A DNA stretch of 64,000 bases from Gonatopus flavifemur (GCA_018340375.1 JAFFJZ010000003.1:2108001-2172000); one strand, 5' to 3'; positions 1 to 13,599 are shown, numbered from the stretch's first letter. Translations and numbers: made by a program. The notes: a model not told the origin generated them from the letters alone.

Positions 1-977
1 CCATATTTCAGACAGCTAGATTTTTATTTACCCCAACTCTAGTCTAGCTAGCGTAAATAAAAATCTGGGTGCAGCAACGAGCATTCAGTTGTCCCAACTA
101 GGAACCTTTCTTTCAGAGTGTTAAAATTTCAGCTCATAATTCGACTTTTCGATAAGAATAACATGGAAAAGATCATGTTTCCTTATTCTGATTCTTATAG
201 CTTGCGACACGTGGATCACACAGAGAATCTCTATAAATATTTTTATAGAGAATTGAATGTTCTAGAAACAAGGTCCTTGGTCATTCTTTGATAGATCCAC
301 TCTTTTCAAAGTTATTCAATGTATAAGTTCAAGTTTTTGTAAATTTAACCGATTCTTTTATATTACACTGGAAGAATTAGTTTTATTGGCGAAATAGGAA
401 TTGAATTTCACATCAAACGTGAATTGAACTCTCGGAAAATGTGAATGTACCCAAGGTCATTTTTGCCCACCTTGATGCTACATAAAAAAAAATGGCGGCT
501 CGTTTTGTGCTGCACAAAATCTTTTCTGCACAATTTCGACCCTTCGCAAAGAGAATGTTGAATTATAAATTCACCCTATCTATATAATATTTTATTGCAT
601 TTTGCAAATACAATTTTTTGAATAAAATATTTTATTCAAGGTCCATGTCGTGTCAATCAATTGATATCCTCTATACTGATCTCTACTGTACACTGTACAG
701 AGAATACAGATCCTCGCGCTACACGATTTTTGGGAGTAATTTAACCTTATATAAGATTTTGACTCGCTATTTTGTTTTAAGGTAGGTGGTTAGTACGATT
801 TGCAACATTCTAAATATTAAAAAAAATGAAAGATATTTCACAATTCACATTTGCGAATGTGAGAGCACTTTCTTCATATCACTCCTTGATACAGAATTGT
901 GTGCAACAAGTATATGAAAATTCATATGGGTAAATTGACTATGAAGTGAGCTCAAGCTACGAAAGTTAATGGATCCA

Positions 978-997
978 CTATATATATATATATATAT
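978..997. repeat. TA microsatellite
   Basis: About ten uninterrupted TA units. Confidence 0.9.
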
Positions 998-1280
998 AAA
1001 TACATATTAGAATTAAAGAATCGTCTTAGAATTTGACTTCTAACCTCGTCCATGATGTTCAATTGTTTAGAAGATTTATATGAACCCACAATTGTAACTA
1101 ATAGAGAATCATCAAGCGGATACCGATGCCAGGACCTTGGGGATTTTGTTGATGACAAACTATTGGGAAATGCTTTGATAAAATTAAAGTATCGATTCGC
1201 ATAGCAATTTCAGATGTACTAAAATACTTTGCCAATAGATAACCACGTGTCTTCCTCGACCGGTTTGATTATTTAGTGGT

Positions 1281-1384
1281 GGACAAAAGACAAGACAAGA
1301 CAAGACAAGGCGAGATTGCCCAACATTTCCTTCTGGTCTCGAAAAGATGCACATTTTAAGTCTTGTCTTAATCTTGTCTTGGTC
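1281..1384. repeat. AAGAC tandem run with inverted partner
   Basis: GGACAAAAGACAAGACAAGA on the left is answered by CTTGTCTTAATCTTGTCTTG with GTCC on the right, a fold-back whose arms are short tandem repeats. Confidence 0.6.
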
Positions 1385-4098
1385 CCGATGGTGTTAAGGG
1401 GGAAATTTAAAGAGCTTCGTTGAATGATAATTTGTTGAAAGCATCAATTTGTATTCATTCATGGATTCATTACTGTTCAATGCAGTGAATTCTATCTAAC
1501 CGAAATGATCGTACTGTCATAACAGGCAGTAATGAATAACTGAATTAACAGAACTCTGCATTTGAAAATAGTTTTTATTGCTTCTAATATTATTTTTCAA
1601 TTATGAACTATTCATGATAAATTGGAAAACTCCAAACTATTAACAGCATTATATTATCTCAATATTATACATATAGAGCATTCATGCGAATGTTACCGAT
1701 CGATCATTGGATTGATTGATTCGTTAAATATCAGTATACCTATATATTATTGAGATGGACTAAGACCCAGCGTTTTAACAGAGATTTTCGCGTTTTCAGC
1801 AGGTTGAACCTTGATTCGTCCATCCAATATCTACACTGAGGAAACAGTATGAGTTACTGCAAAAAACAGCAATCGATGCAAAAACAAACGATAATACGGC
1901 AGAATAATAGGGATCATTGTGATCATAGTCATGAGTATTGAAATAATGCTGTTAGGTAAGCTTGTGACAAGGTTGACATAAGCTTCCTAGTACAAGCTTC
2001 CAAAACCCATGCAGCAAAATTGTAGCAATCTTACACTGACGAGATTGTTAATGATAAGCCAAAAACAACCAAATGACAAGTTTGACAAGCTTAAATGTTG
2101 TCTGGGTAACCCTGGTGAAAATTTCTGCTCGCCGGAAGCGAATTTTGAAACAATAATGGAGCGTAAAATGTTGACTTCATACCCTTCTTATGCTCCCATT
2201 TTCATTAGGGAACTCTGGTGGAAGAGAAGCGTGTATTAGGAAGTGTCAGGAACGTAGTTGAAAAGTATTTGTATCGCGGAGTTAAGAGTATACCGAGCGT
2301 CAAGTGGGAGCAGTTCGAACGTATATTTGAAGTGTGCGAAGCGTATGGGAAAAAACACCAATTTCTTAGAAACTGGGTTTTATACACGAAAGCGTAATCG
2401 AAGAGTGAATAGGAAGCATGTGTGCGGTATTAGAAAAGTCATCTGAAACATTCTCACGCTTCCGTTACTCTTCCTGACGCGCTTCCCTTTCACCAGAGAA
2501 TGAGTACTACGAAATGCAGTACTGCATGGTCTTTTGACTAGATTATTGTGATTCACAGTAATCATTATTATTTTCATCTCTCAACAGTATTATGAACTTC
2601 AACTTTGAGATTCAGTAATCTTTTCTAACAGAAATGATGATTTCATTGATGAATATTTATGTAGCTGATGACGAAATAGTTAATCCTGAACTTATAAGTC
2701 TGGATTTAGCGTTGATGGAATAGCGGTTTATATATGCAATTCATAGTTCAATCCGCACATAACTCGAAGAAAATTTGATATTTTCTTTGAAATTAATTAT
2801 GTTTGGATTTCGATGATTTTTTTAGTATCTGGGAAAACGAAGCTTAGAGAATCTCCTGCTGTCTCTCGATTACGAAAAACGCAGATTTATGCACAAACAT
2901 GCAAAGCACGCGTTAAATAATCAGTCAAACGTCATAGTAACATACACTTGAGAAAAACTTCAACTTTCGCTACAAACTCAAGCGTTCTCGTCAGAATCCG
3001 AACACATTTCTCATAAAATCAACCCTTTGGAATATTTCATCATTCAAGACGTTTCAGCAAAATCTCTGAATACGTCAAATTTGTTCCTAGCTGTATACAA
3101 GCGTGAACGTGTATCATAGATTGAAAAATACACGCTCCAAGCAATGTGTATGACCCAAATTTCAATGTATGAAAGAAGTCATGGATTTATAATTACCTGT
3201 TGTACGTTTGAACTTTCACTCACGATGTTGTCTTTGTTTTTTATATTTCAAATTGATTCAATTCTTATTTAACGAATGAACTTCAACACCAATCTTCACG
3301 TTCGACATTCCGTTTAACAGCCCGCGCCGGCCGGCACAAGTAGAAGCAACAACCTCACAGCTTTTACTAATCGATATAGGGTCAGCTCAAAGGAACTAAG
3401 CATGGCTATGTGGCAAGTATTTTGTCATATCTAACAAAGCTGAAGGTGGGAAGAACGTAAAACTTGGATGCGCGCGTCAACTTAACATTTCTGTGAAATT
3501 ATGTTTATGAGCATCACAGATAAAGCTCACGAGGAATGGCAATGACGTTAGAAAATGAACAAGCTACACTATACACTAGAATGAAAGAAAGACAAAAATA
3601 CATATTAGATGCACGCGGGAGAGATGGCAGGGGATAAATTGAGCGAATGATGGTACGAACGAATCAGTTGGCTCTAAACCACCGACTATGTTTCCGTCTT
3701 ACCGGAATGAACTGGGAAGGAAATGAGATCATTCAATCATATTTGGTGTTATAACAGAAAACTTCTGACATTCTTTCCAAAGCTTTCCAGTGATTTGATC
3801 AACTCATTTCACTCCTCCTTCATTTCTGTATGGTGGAATCATGCACTGATAGAAAGGCTCTATTCAAATACTCGACTACTAGGAAATTCATTCCCTGTAA
3901 ATGACATTTTTGTCACGCCAACTGAATTTTTTATTCCCATTGCATTTTATTCAGCCCAATTAGAGTCTAGATGTGGCAGCTAACATTCTGCAGTTGTCCC
4001 AACTAGGTACCTTTCTCTCAGTGTGGTCACTGAATTCTACACAATACACTGGAATGTTAAAGGTTTGCCTGCACCATTTCTATAAAGTCGATACGAAT

Positions 4099-4329
4099 GA
4101 ACTCTATATATACTGGAATGAGCATTCCCTAGATATTCTATACTTCAATCCCGTTAGCTATATACCATTGTACTGGGGTGCTCTCTTCTCTTTTGGACAT
4201 ATACACAATTCAATATTCCTTTCTCAACTGGGAGGGTGAGTTTATCTTTATTCGATAGATGACTTTCAACTATCTTTCTCTGACGGTGGGAATTCTAGGG
4301 ACTGCTCATTCCAGTATAATATAGAGTTC
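4099..4329. mobile_element. Fold-back element with GAACTCTATAT...ACTGGAATGAGCA ends
   Basis: Left GAACTCTATATATACTGGAA and the reversed right end GAACTCTATATTATACTGGA are inverted, extending to a CCCTAGA word (about 38 bp). A related end fragment (CATTCCAGTATATTATAGAG) occurs at 9595-9618. Confidence 0.7.
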
Positions 4330-4839
4330 AATGTGGTCTAAGCTTGACACGCAAGCTACTCAAACGTAAGAACGGATGCGCAGAAACTGTATACGAGATC
4401 CGCACGGCCTTCCGTTCCTTACGTTCACGTTCACGTAGCTGGTGCAGACAGACTTTTAAGGCCTACCCAGATAAAACACGAAGAATTTTCTTTCAAGAAT
4501 GAGAATAGAATTTTTTAGGAACTCTTTTTGAGCTAATGCATTTATATAGAGCTCTAAAGAAGTTCAATGTTTGGGACATTTCACGAGGTCTTTGAGAATA
4601 CCGAATGTACGCTGAGAAAAAGACCGTGCTGAATCGACTTGGAAACAAGTTGATCTAACATTGATGCTAATTTCAAGTGACAAGGGAAATATATATAGAG
4701 GTGTTCCATGTTGTTTATCTTAGTGAAACATGCAGAAACAACTTCCTTCCAAGTTGAATTAACATGGAGTTGACTACATGGTAGGCGCAAGTAGATTATT
4801 TTTCCCAGTGTACTGTTTCAGTTCCCTGGTAAAAAAAAT

Positions 4840-5320
4840 CTCTCTGAATCTCTCTACATTTTGGTATATTTTGCAAAGAGATTCAAAGGAATTTCAGAGT
4901 AATTCAGAGGAAGTTGGAGACATGTCAGATAGTGATACATCCTGCACCTCCCCAATTTTCTTTGAATCCCTCTGAATCTTTCAGAATTATATTTATTTAG
5001 ATTCCGTAGCTTCCTCTGTATTTCTCTAAATCCCTCTAAATCCCTTTGAATTTGTAATTGTGGGAAATTTACCACACAGTGTTCCCTAATTCACCTATCC
5101 TCAAATCTCCATAACACTCCCTAAATGTGTCTGAAATTTTTAATAAAAAATTCCACTCAATTAATTCCTCTCTGAATTTCCCTGGATGTCTCTGAATATC
5201 TCTGAATCCCTCTAAATCCTTCTGGAAAGTTCAACGCTCAATTTTTCCCAATCCACCAGTCTCTGGATCTTCCTGAATCACTTTGGATGTCTCTGAATTC
5301 CTCTGAGATTTTTTTTCCAG
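4840..5320. repeat. Degenerate CTCTGAATCCCTCTAAAT repeat region
   Basis: More than a dozen imperfect copies of TCTCTGAAT / CCCTCTAAAT on the + strand, plus reverse-oriented copies (ATTCAGAG) at 4877-4912, so part of it can fold back. No coding function is seen. Confidence 0.6.
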
Positions 5321-5424
5321 GGTCCTTAAAAAAAATATTCCTCTGCAGGACCCTACAAAATACTGGAAATTTTCTCTGCGAAACTGTCAGATTTCAGACA
5401 TTCGAGGAGACTTTCGTAAAGTTT

Positions 5425-5570
5425 TCAATGTTCTTGAAGTTTGAACGGTTTATAGAAACGAAACGGAAATTCAAACTCACCAAATCTGATGAATTATCGT
5501 TATTTATCTCCTAAAATAAATTATTTGTGATTTTTTTGAACTGAAGATATCGTTCGAAGAATGTACTGCA
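5425..5570. repeat. Dispersed repeat GAAACGAAACGGAAATTCAA, copy 1
   Basis: About 145 bp starting around TTGAAGTTTGAACGG and ending near AATGTACTGCAAGAATTT. Homologous copies in the same orientation lie at 20733-20875 and 31487-31630. Confidence 0.65.
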
Positions 5571-7417
5571 AGAATTTGGATCTTCACCAGCTGAGTATTT
5601 CGTTATTTCGTTCATTTATTCCATCAGTATACTTCCACTCATTTCGCCGTATTTTTCTGCAAATTCCTGCTTGTTTTTTAGAGAAATTAGTACAATCATA
5701 GTAACAAGTGTGCAGAAATGACTAGAGAAAATCTCACAATACCGTGTAAAACCCTGTAAGCTTCCTCATGATGCAGAAATTCGCAGAAAAATACGGAAAA
5801 TGAGTAGAAGTGTGCTGATGGAAGTACAGAAATTTGTGGGAAAAGAATTGATAATACTCAAAACACTATAAAATTCTCCTCAAACGTCCGAAATTTGACA
5901 GTCTTGCAAACAGAATTTTCAGTATTTTGTACAGTTCTGCGAAGAGAAATATTTTTATTGGGGTAAAATTCTACATTTTTCCCCCACAGAGATAGAGACA
6001 AAATTCTGCATTTGTCTGCTAGTATGATTCGTAGGAAAAGAGATGGGAGTGCAAAGTAAACTCTACCTTGCTGACAGTGATGGGTTAATTACTCGTTACC
6101 ATTCCTCATTATATATAAAATATATATAATAAATATATAATCTGTACACAACACATATGTCATCCCTCACAGCACCACAGTCCCAGAAGAATTCTTGAAA
6201 AATTCGTAAAGAACACAATCAGGTCCATAAGAATTTTTGATGAATTCTTCTGGAACTGTGGCGCTGTGTAAGATTATACTACGTTTCTTTAATTTAGTCT
6301 TTGGACCCCCGGCGATCTAAATTGCACAATTTGAAGCAGGTATTTTGACAACTTTGACTCACGCGTTTTTCACGCGTGTGAAAAAAATCGAATCCGAAAA
6401 CAAGCTTGATTACATCAACTATACTTTTTCATTGAATCAAATAAATTTTTAGCGGCTGTCATTGGAAATATTGATAATTGAGACGTTTCAGTTACTGTGA
6501 CTATAAGAATTTCTCTGAGTGAAGGAGAAGTAAATATTTTGATCCACGCCTGATCTGGGACAGGTCACGTATATGAACTGGGAATGATTAACTTTTTGGT
6601 ACATAAAAAATGTTGCAAAACTTTGAATCGGTTATTGAAACGAATTGATAATCGAATAAAGAAATATTCAGCTGTTGAACACCCAAATCTTGCGGTACAT
6701 GCTTCGAACCATGTTTCCAGTTCCAAGGAGTCAAGTCGAAAAGATCAACACCAGGAGTTTGAGTTTCTATCTTATTCACATAGACGATTCAAACTTCAAG
6801 AATATATAAAAAATCGAAAATGTGGAATAAATAATGATAAAGCCTTGTTGAAGTGCGTATTCAGTTGTTTTGTAAACATTTCATGAAAATAGCACGAAGA
6901 ACAAGAATTTGCCCATACAACCTCAGTGAAAATGGGAGCGTAAGAAGGGTATTGAGCGACGCGGGGGAGTGAATGAAAAAGTATCTAAGCGCGAAAAGAG
7001 CGGAAATTGAAACATTTCACGCTTCATTTGTGGAAATTTTCATCATGGCGCACACAAATATCCATTAGTTGTCTATTCGATATCCAGGATATCTGATGGA
7101 TGCGATATCTAAGTATGCTGTATGGCTACACTGAGAAAAACTGCGTTTGTGGCGAATGAATATTTGTCCTCTATACACTGTTGGAAATTTCTGCATTAAT
7201 TTTAATGCATTTGCTGGAAGTTTTGTTCAAATACGTGCATGAATTGAGTTTCATACACATTTGACATGAAATTTAATGGAGCATAATCTATATTTTTTCC
7301 ATGTTTTTGTACATTAAATTTAATGTAAAATGTGTATTAACCTGAATTGATGCACGTGATTGAAAAAAACTTGCAGATATTTCTGACAGTGTATTCAATA
7401 AATATTTATTTGAATAG

Positions 7418-7516
7418 CCCGAGTGGAAAAATTTTCAAAATTATATAAAATTTATATACAAATTATATTGAATTATATTAAAATTATATATAATTTTGAC
7501 AATTTTTCCACTCGGG
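7418..7516. mobile_element. 99-bp palindromic AT-rich MITE (CCCGAGTGGAAAAATTTTC ends)
   Basis: Ends CCCGAGTGGAAAAATT and AATTTTTCCACTCGGG are perfect inverted repeats around a loop of ATATAATT words. Diverged relatives lie at 24053-24171 and 51788-51898. Confidence 0.75.
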
Positions 7517-8350
7517 AGATAGAATATTTATTGGATAAAGAACAAATAAATAGTTATTTACCGCATATAATTTTTTTTTGTGGTACAAATTTTTGTTCTT
7601 CATGATATTTTCATATAAACAGTATTCACAAAACAGTTGAACGCGTCCTTCAACAGACCTTTATTATTATTTATTGAACGTTTTTATGGGCCAAAAAGTT
7701 CATTATTCCACGTTCATCTACGCGACCTATTCTAAATTGAGCGTAGATCAAAATATTTACTTCTCCTTAATATTTTCTAAAGTTTGTCTAGCGTAGATTT
7801 CGATATCCCCTAGACATCTACTAACCGAAGATCATTGTTTTGACGACGGCTCCTAGATGTCAACCAAAGTCGCAGGAAATTGATCCATTGTAGACTCCTA
7901 GTGTCCATAATTGTTCTTTACGGATACATTCATACGTTCACCATATTTACGTTCACGACTATCCGTTTGACACTACGGAATGCGTGTAGACAGACCTTAA
8001 CGAGACTACCTTTATGTTCACGCCATCTATGTGGACAATCTATTTGTTTCCTCAGTTTACGTATCGGATTATATCAAATGCTTTGTTATAAACATAACCA
8101 GTGTAATATTTATTTAACGCACAACAGTCCTGTGGATTAAGTCAGATAAAATGTGAATGCATTTTATGATATATGGAATGTAAATGACGATTTACTTGTT
8201 TGATATCCGAGAAAGAAAATAGTTACGTTTTGGAGATCTTGCTTTGTTATCATCCATCAGGAATGGAATCGCAAGGAATTCGAAAATTTATTATTTTATT
8301 CTGATTACATCTTAATCCTTCAACCACAACGAATGTGAATCATCAAAAGT

Positions 8351-11300
8351 ATGTCACAGATACATGAAAGGAATGTAAGTGACGATGTTTCGGCAGGTAA
8401 TATTCTGAAAAATGACTCGTGGAGTCATGGACCTGACAGTAGTGACGAAACAGAAGATATAACCGAGAATGAATTGTTGAACGTTGATGATCCTATTGAA
8501 CCAAGGTTGGTAAGGTACATTTTTATCATACATTCATATAATCAAATGATATTTTATCTCTTGAATATCGCCAACCACAATCTCCTCTGTCACTCATGAA
8601 TTTAACCTCAATTTTAACAAAATCTTGATTTTAATTTCGATTGTGTTTCAATGCTGTCAATAAATTTATATTTTTTAGGCTGTGTCGCTAACCTGTCTCA
8701 AAATTCGAATTTCTCGCGAATGGTTACGGTGAATCTTCAGCTGAGTTTGTTTCGTGGTGCCCCAAGTTATCCCAAATTGCTCCAAGTATTTTGGATTTGC
8801 TATTTCCAGTTATAAAAACGAATCGATTGGTTTGGTACAAGTTGGAACTACTTAACCCTCTGGGAATACACTTTACATTTCTTTAAATATTGAGAAAACT
8901 ATCAACTGTAGAGCAAAACGAGTTTCGGATTCCTATTCTGCAGACTTCGACGATGAATTCATCAAAAAAACATTGCTATACGATGTTTTAAAGCCGAGAT
9001 ATGAGCGATCAAAGAACACTTGGGTCAAACTGACCCAGTGTATCCCATGTGTGAGGAAACTATAATGGTATCCCCAGAGGGTTAAACCTTTTAGAAGATT
9101 ATCTGCAGATACATGAAATTCCCTGTACCTCGATTTCAAAAGTCGAGTCAGGGCTCGGGCAATGCACTCAGTCACAGGGACATTGCAGTGACTCACGATA
9201 TCACTGTTATGTTACTGCGACCTCACAGTGACGAACGTGTTACTCGAGGGAATGCTTTGCGTGTTTCTCGCGTGGCCGTGGATAGTCTTTCCAAGGATTC
9301 AAAAATTTCACGGGTATCAACTTTGAAAGTTCGAGACAAGTACCACTAGATACAGCGTATTTTAGGTTCGTTCGTTCTACGTGTTCTGGGTTGCTCTAAC
9401 TTGTAACAAACCAATCATTTCGTTCCTATAATTGGGAATAACGAATCCAAAATATTTGGAACAAGTTGGGGTAACTTGGGACACCATTGAACGAACTCAG
9501 CTTTTATATCCGATCCCAATATTTTGGATCTCTTTCTCACTCTCTTTCGGATTGTTTTCTGACCAGACCATACTATAGAAAATTGAGAAAGCGCACATTC
9601 CAGTATATTATAGAGTTCACTGAGTGACCTATAACTTGGCAATTTTTGGACAATTATTTTGGTTTGAAAATGATCGAAGATTGACCAACAATTGATCGAA
9701 ACTGCTTGGTTTTATAAAACATTTTTCTTGAAATTTACCACTAGAAGGGGTAACGAATATTACTTACTTTCAAACCGACGTTTTTGCCATTTAATATAAT
9801 GTGAATTCCCTACATGAGGGTGGCGATTTGTTAAAAAATCTGTAATTTCACAACCGTTTGTAAATACGTCACTTCCAATGTAGGGAACTTTATTACCTGC
9901 TCTGAAAGTGAAGCTTTTACCGATTTCATGCAACACCCTCAAGACCAACTTCCTTATGTCTCCAACCAACGGAAGTTCTGTTGCCAAAAGTAGAATTCAC
10001 TCATTACTTCTGGAATTGTGCTGTCATTGATTGAACCTATCAGAAAGTGGATTTTGAGAGTGTGTCGCTATGTTTCCTCCTGATACTCCTTGATTTCATA
10101 AGTTCACAAATTTACTGTAATTTGCCAATATTCAGGATATTGCATTTACAAAATTTTTTTGAACATCCAATTTTTCACTTTGTATAGTGATATTACAAAA
10201 TTTTTTGAATTAGATTTACAATTGGGAACGGGAAATCTCGTTTCCGATTTTTTACAGTGCAGTCGAGATAAAAAATCACCCAATAGATAACCAAAACCCG
10301 CACATCAATGGTCAATGTGGAACTCAAAAGCATCTTTTCCACATTCATTCTCAGAGTGAAATACGCCGATAACTGATGCATGATGAACATTGAAAACTTA
10401 CGTCAGAGCATTGAAAATTAATCCGAAAAAAACTTTTTTCTGGTGCACATTCACAAGCCAGCTGCAATGATGGCGAAACGTCGGCAACCAACCGATACAA
10501 AACGCGACTCCACTCCGGAAGCTCAAAATTTATTTAACCCTTTTTTTTTCTATTACCAATTTGAATGGAAATTAGAACCCGAAACCACACTTTTTGATTG
10601 AAATGCCGTTCAACTAGTTTGATTCAGAATGTAAGACTTTGATATAAACTTGTTGCTAAAGAATGGGACGTATTTCTGTTTGTGTCTTTTAGTCGTCAAA
10701 ATCCTGCTGTGGGAGGACAGAATAATTTTATGGCGACCACATTCATGGAGGATAAAATAAGGAGAAAATTGAAGTTCTTTTTCATGAACCCAATTGAAAA
10801 ATGGCAAGCCAAGCGTAGATTTCCCTACAAATTCATAGTTCAAGTAATTAAAATCCTCTTGGTGACGACTCAGTTGTGTATATTTGCTCACAACAATTAC
10901 ATGCATGTAAATTACACATGGGACAATAGAATTACGTTCTCTCACCTATTTCTCCGAGGATGGGATCCTATTCATGAGGTAAAACATGATTTGACGTTGT
11001 TTTATACATGTTAATTATTTGAAAATTAATCCATATGAAGCTAAATTATTCAGACAAACCCATAAATTCACATAGATCAAAATGCATTGGATTTGCCAAG
11101 AACGTTGTCCTGTCTTTCAAGAAAATTGGGCGAGTTCCAATGAAATTTTTATCGGGAACAATTTTGTAGATTTGATTGAATCAAAGCACTTTTCCGCTCG
11201 TCTAAAGCCATTGAACCTCGCTCACTGAAGGAAAATATGAAGATTCAGTTACAGTCTTGAAATCTTCTTTGAGTAAATGAGGTTTTTGTATTATTTCAGG

Positions 11301-13095
11301 CTGTAGTGAAGCGGAAAAGTGCGGCATCTCACCCTGATTTATTTACTCCATATAATCGATAATGAATAATACCTCTACTTTTTTGAATTTACATAAGTAG
11401 ATATTTTCATTGTACATATGCAAAAATCGATCCTGGCATAAATGCTGCAGGCATAGACAGGGTAAGTAACGCTGAACTGGGGTAAGACTCAACGGCTCGC
11501 AAAACCCCTCGAGTTGTCTGATGTTCCTCCAGTTCAGAGTTAAGTACCTTGCCGATGCTTGTAACACTTCTACTTGAGATATCAAGTCTAATTCAAATGT
11601 GTGATCTGTTTTAATGCATAAATATATGTTTTTTTCATAGGTACCCGCTTATCCTCCTGCCACAGGTCCTTTGGCGCTCTACACGCAAGATGAATTTTTT
11701 GAAACCATTGATTACGCTTTGGACGGTTACTATAACGTCAGCAAAGCAATTGGCGCGTATTCGTATATCGCAGAAGATAATTCAGTTGGACCGGTTCAAC
11801 TATGCCTTTACCAATATAAAGAGGGTATAATATTCGGTTTCAATGAGAGTTACGTTTTTAATAATGAAATTAATGAAACCTGCGTTAATATTACGCGCAA
11901 TAATTTCAGTTCTGTTAGAAAATTATTGATAACGAAAGAAGTTGATGTGGATTTTTCTGCCCTTGTCAGAGCTCATTTGAAATTCGCTCTGAAGACTGTA
12001 AATTTGAAAGCCGCTGGGCCAATGACGCCACCCGATTGTTATCAGTTTGATATTACCATCGAGTTTGATAATGGCGATTTCGATGGACAAATGCTCCTCT
12101 CTTTGGACACTAAGCCTAAAAGATTAATATGTAAAGGCGATACTCACTATATTACCGACAGTAAAATAGAATCCGCTTTAAGAACTTTGTTGAATTTATT
12201 CGTCATAGCGATTTGTACCATATCACTTGTTTTGTGTTCTAGAGCTATTTATAGAGCACAGTTGCTAAAAATCGAAACAATGAATTTTTTCAAACGATAT
12301 TATGGAAAAGCCTTGAGCTTGGAGGGTAGATTAGAATTTTTGAATTTATGGTATATTATGATCATAATAAATGATCTTTTAATTATTGTAGGATCCGCTA
12401 TAAAGCAACAAATCGAGGGTAAACATTTTGAGAGTGATCATTGGGATACGTGCAGCATATTCATCGGTACCGGTAATTTACTTGTTTGGTTTGGAGTTTT
12501 GCGATACCTTTGTTTCTTCAAAACATACAACGTTGTTATATTAACTTTGAAAAAAGCAGCTCCCAAAGTGGCAAGATTCTTGATTTGCGCAATTTTGATT
12601 TACGCTGGTTTTACATTTTGCGGTTGGCTAGTTTTAGGACCTTATCATATGAAATTCAGATCCTTAGCCACCACGTCGGAATGTCTTTTCGCGCTCATCA
12701 ACGGCGATGATATGTTTGCCACATTTTCAATGACATCTTTCAAATCGCCAATATTATGGTGGTACGTTAGAATCTATTTATACACATTTACTTCTTTGTA
12801 CATATACGTGGTATTGAGTTTATTCATTTCTGTGATAATGGATGCCTACGATACCATCAAGATTTATTATCGTGATGGTTTTCCAAAGAATGATTTACAA
12901 ATTTTCATAGCCACGTGTACAGACGAAGCCTCTAGCGGTATCTACAGACAGGAATCCGAAAGAAGTGACTTGACGGAACTTTTGGATAGATTTTGCTGTT
13001 GTAGAAAAAAAGTATTATACGGCTCATTTTCAGGAAGCTCGCAATCGGCTTCCAAACCGAATCAATCCTGCAGCGGTGGTGCTATTTGTATATAA
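8351..13095 (+). CDS. Trpml: Mucolipin / TRPML endolysosomal cation channel, three exons
   Basis: Proposed coding exons are 8351-8505, 10693-10978 and 11641-13095. They sum to 1896 nt (631 aa plus stop), with compatible phases and AG/GT borders. TRPML channels release Ca2+ and other cations from late endosomes and lysosomes when PI(3,5)P2 binds. Exon 1 gives an acidic cytosolic N-terminus. Exon 2 carries the basic lipid-binding stretch with FFMNPIEKWQAKRRFPYKF, and TM1 around residues 99-117. Exon 3 holds the luminal loop with cysteines and N-glycosylation sites (NES, NET, NIT), TM2-TM6, and the mucolipin filter NGDDM at about residues 501-505. The C-tail has an acidic TELL motif and a CCCRKK cluster, probably sorting and palmitoylation signals. 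Exons 2-3 are certain. Exon 1 is less so: its donor (AG|GTTGGT) was chosen because it is in phase, and a stronger GTAAGG three bases downstream is out of phase. An extra small exon is possible. AATAAA lies at 13321. Confidence 0.93.
8739..9507. repeat. Large fold-back: inverted arms of about 110 bp
   Basis: Bases 8739-8850 and the reverse complement of 9398-9507 are clearly homologous. Read as protein, both arms give similar peptides (EFVSWCPKLSQ versus EFVQWCPKLPQ), hinting that the arms derive from a coding sequence of a mobile element. The interior holds the TTAA-flanked MITE. It lies in the first TRPML intron. Confidence 0.6.
8852..9085. mobile_element. piggyBac-like MITE, TTAA flanked
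   Basis: TTAA at 8852-8855 is followed by CCCTCTGGGAATAC. The right end is GGTATCCCCAGAGGG followed by TTAA at 9082-9085, so the inverted repeats match at 13 of 14 bases. TTAA target duplications with CCCT-type ends are typical of piggyBac. It is nested between the arms of a larger fold-back. There is no transposase. Confidence 0.75.
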
Positions 13096-13320
13096 CTTCG
13101 AGCGGATGCGACGAGTAAGCAAAATTCATTGGTTTCGTTTTACGTTTCTAAATGTTTACTTTTAATTTTTACTTGTACATACATGGAAACGCCAAATATT
13201 TTTACAATGTACGTATCATAATTATATACCACGTATTCATACGAGAGACTCAGATCGGAAGGGAAAAGAGATTTGTAAGAAAAATCAATTAAAGAATACA
13301 TTCATTGTAATATGAGTTTA

Positions 13321-13326
13321 AATAAA
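13321..13326 (+). other. Candidate polyadenylation signal of TRPML
   Basis: AATAAA lies about 225 bases after the TRPML stop codon in AT-rich sequence, a normal 3'UTR distance for an insect gene. No transcript evidence is available here. Confidence 0.5.
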
Positions 13327-13574
13327 TTTGAGAATTTCCTGTTTCTAAACAAAGTATATTTTACTTCTTCGAAAGAGGAAGTTTCGTGATCGTTTTTGAG
13401 ACTCTATCCCATACGCGTGGATGAGGTGACTCAAAGTAAAATATTCTTATAAATTATGGGAGCTCAAATGAAATTGAGAAAATCATGAATCATCAGTTAT
13501 GGAAAGAGAGGACCAAACATTCTTTTCAACCTAAACTGTCTTTTTTTATGGGAAAAAGCTCATCAATTTTACCA

Positions 13575-13599
13575 ACTCTCTCTCTCTCTCTCTCTCTCT
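13575..13599. repeat. CT microsatellite
   Basis: About twelve uninterrupted CT units downstream of TRPML. Confidence 0.9.

Larger units (their letters stand above)
1..8350. other. Gene-poor interval left of TRPML
   Basis: No frame with recognisable protein similarity or splice-linked exons was seen. It holds the AAGAC fold-back, the TA microsatellite, fold-backs at 4099 and 7418, the CTCTGAAT region, a dispersed repeat copy, and CCCTGGTG-type fragments near 2108-2225 that recur near 44020 and 59190. Promoters of TRPML may lie at its right edge but I could not identify one. Confidence 0.6.

Noticed and set aside
10610..10945. 111-aa minus-strand frame opposite TRPML exon 2
   Set aside because: Antisense shadow of the conserved TRPML exon, with no recognisable domain.
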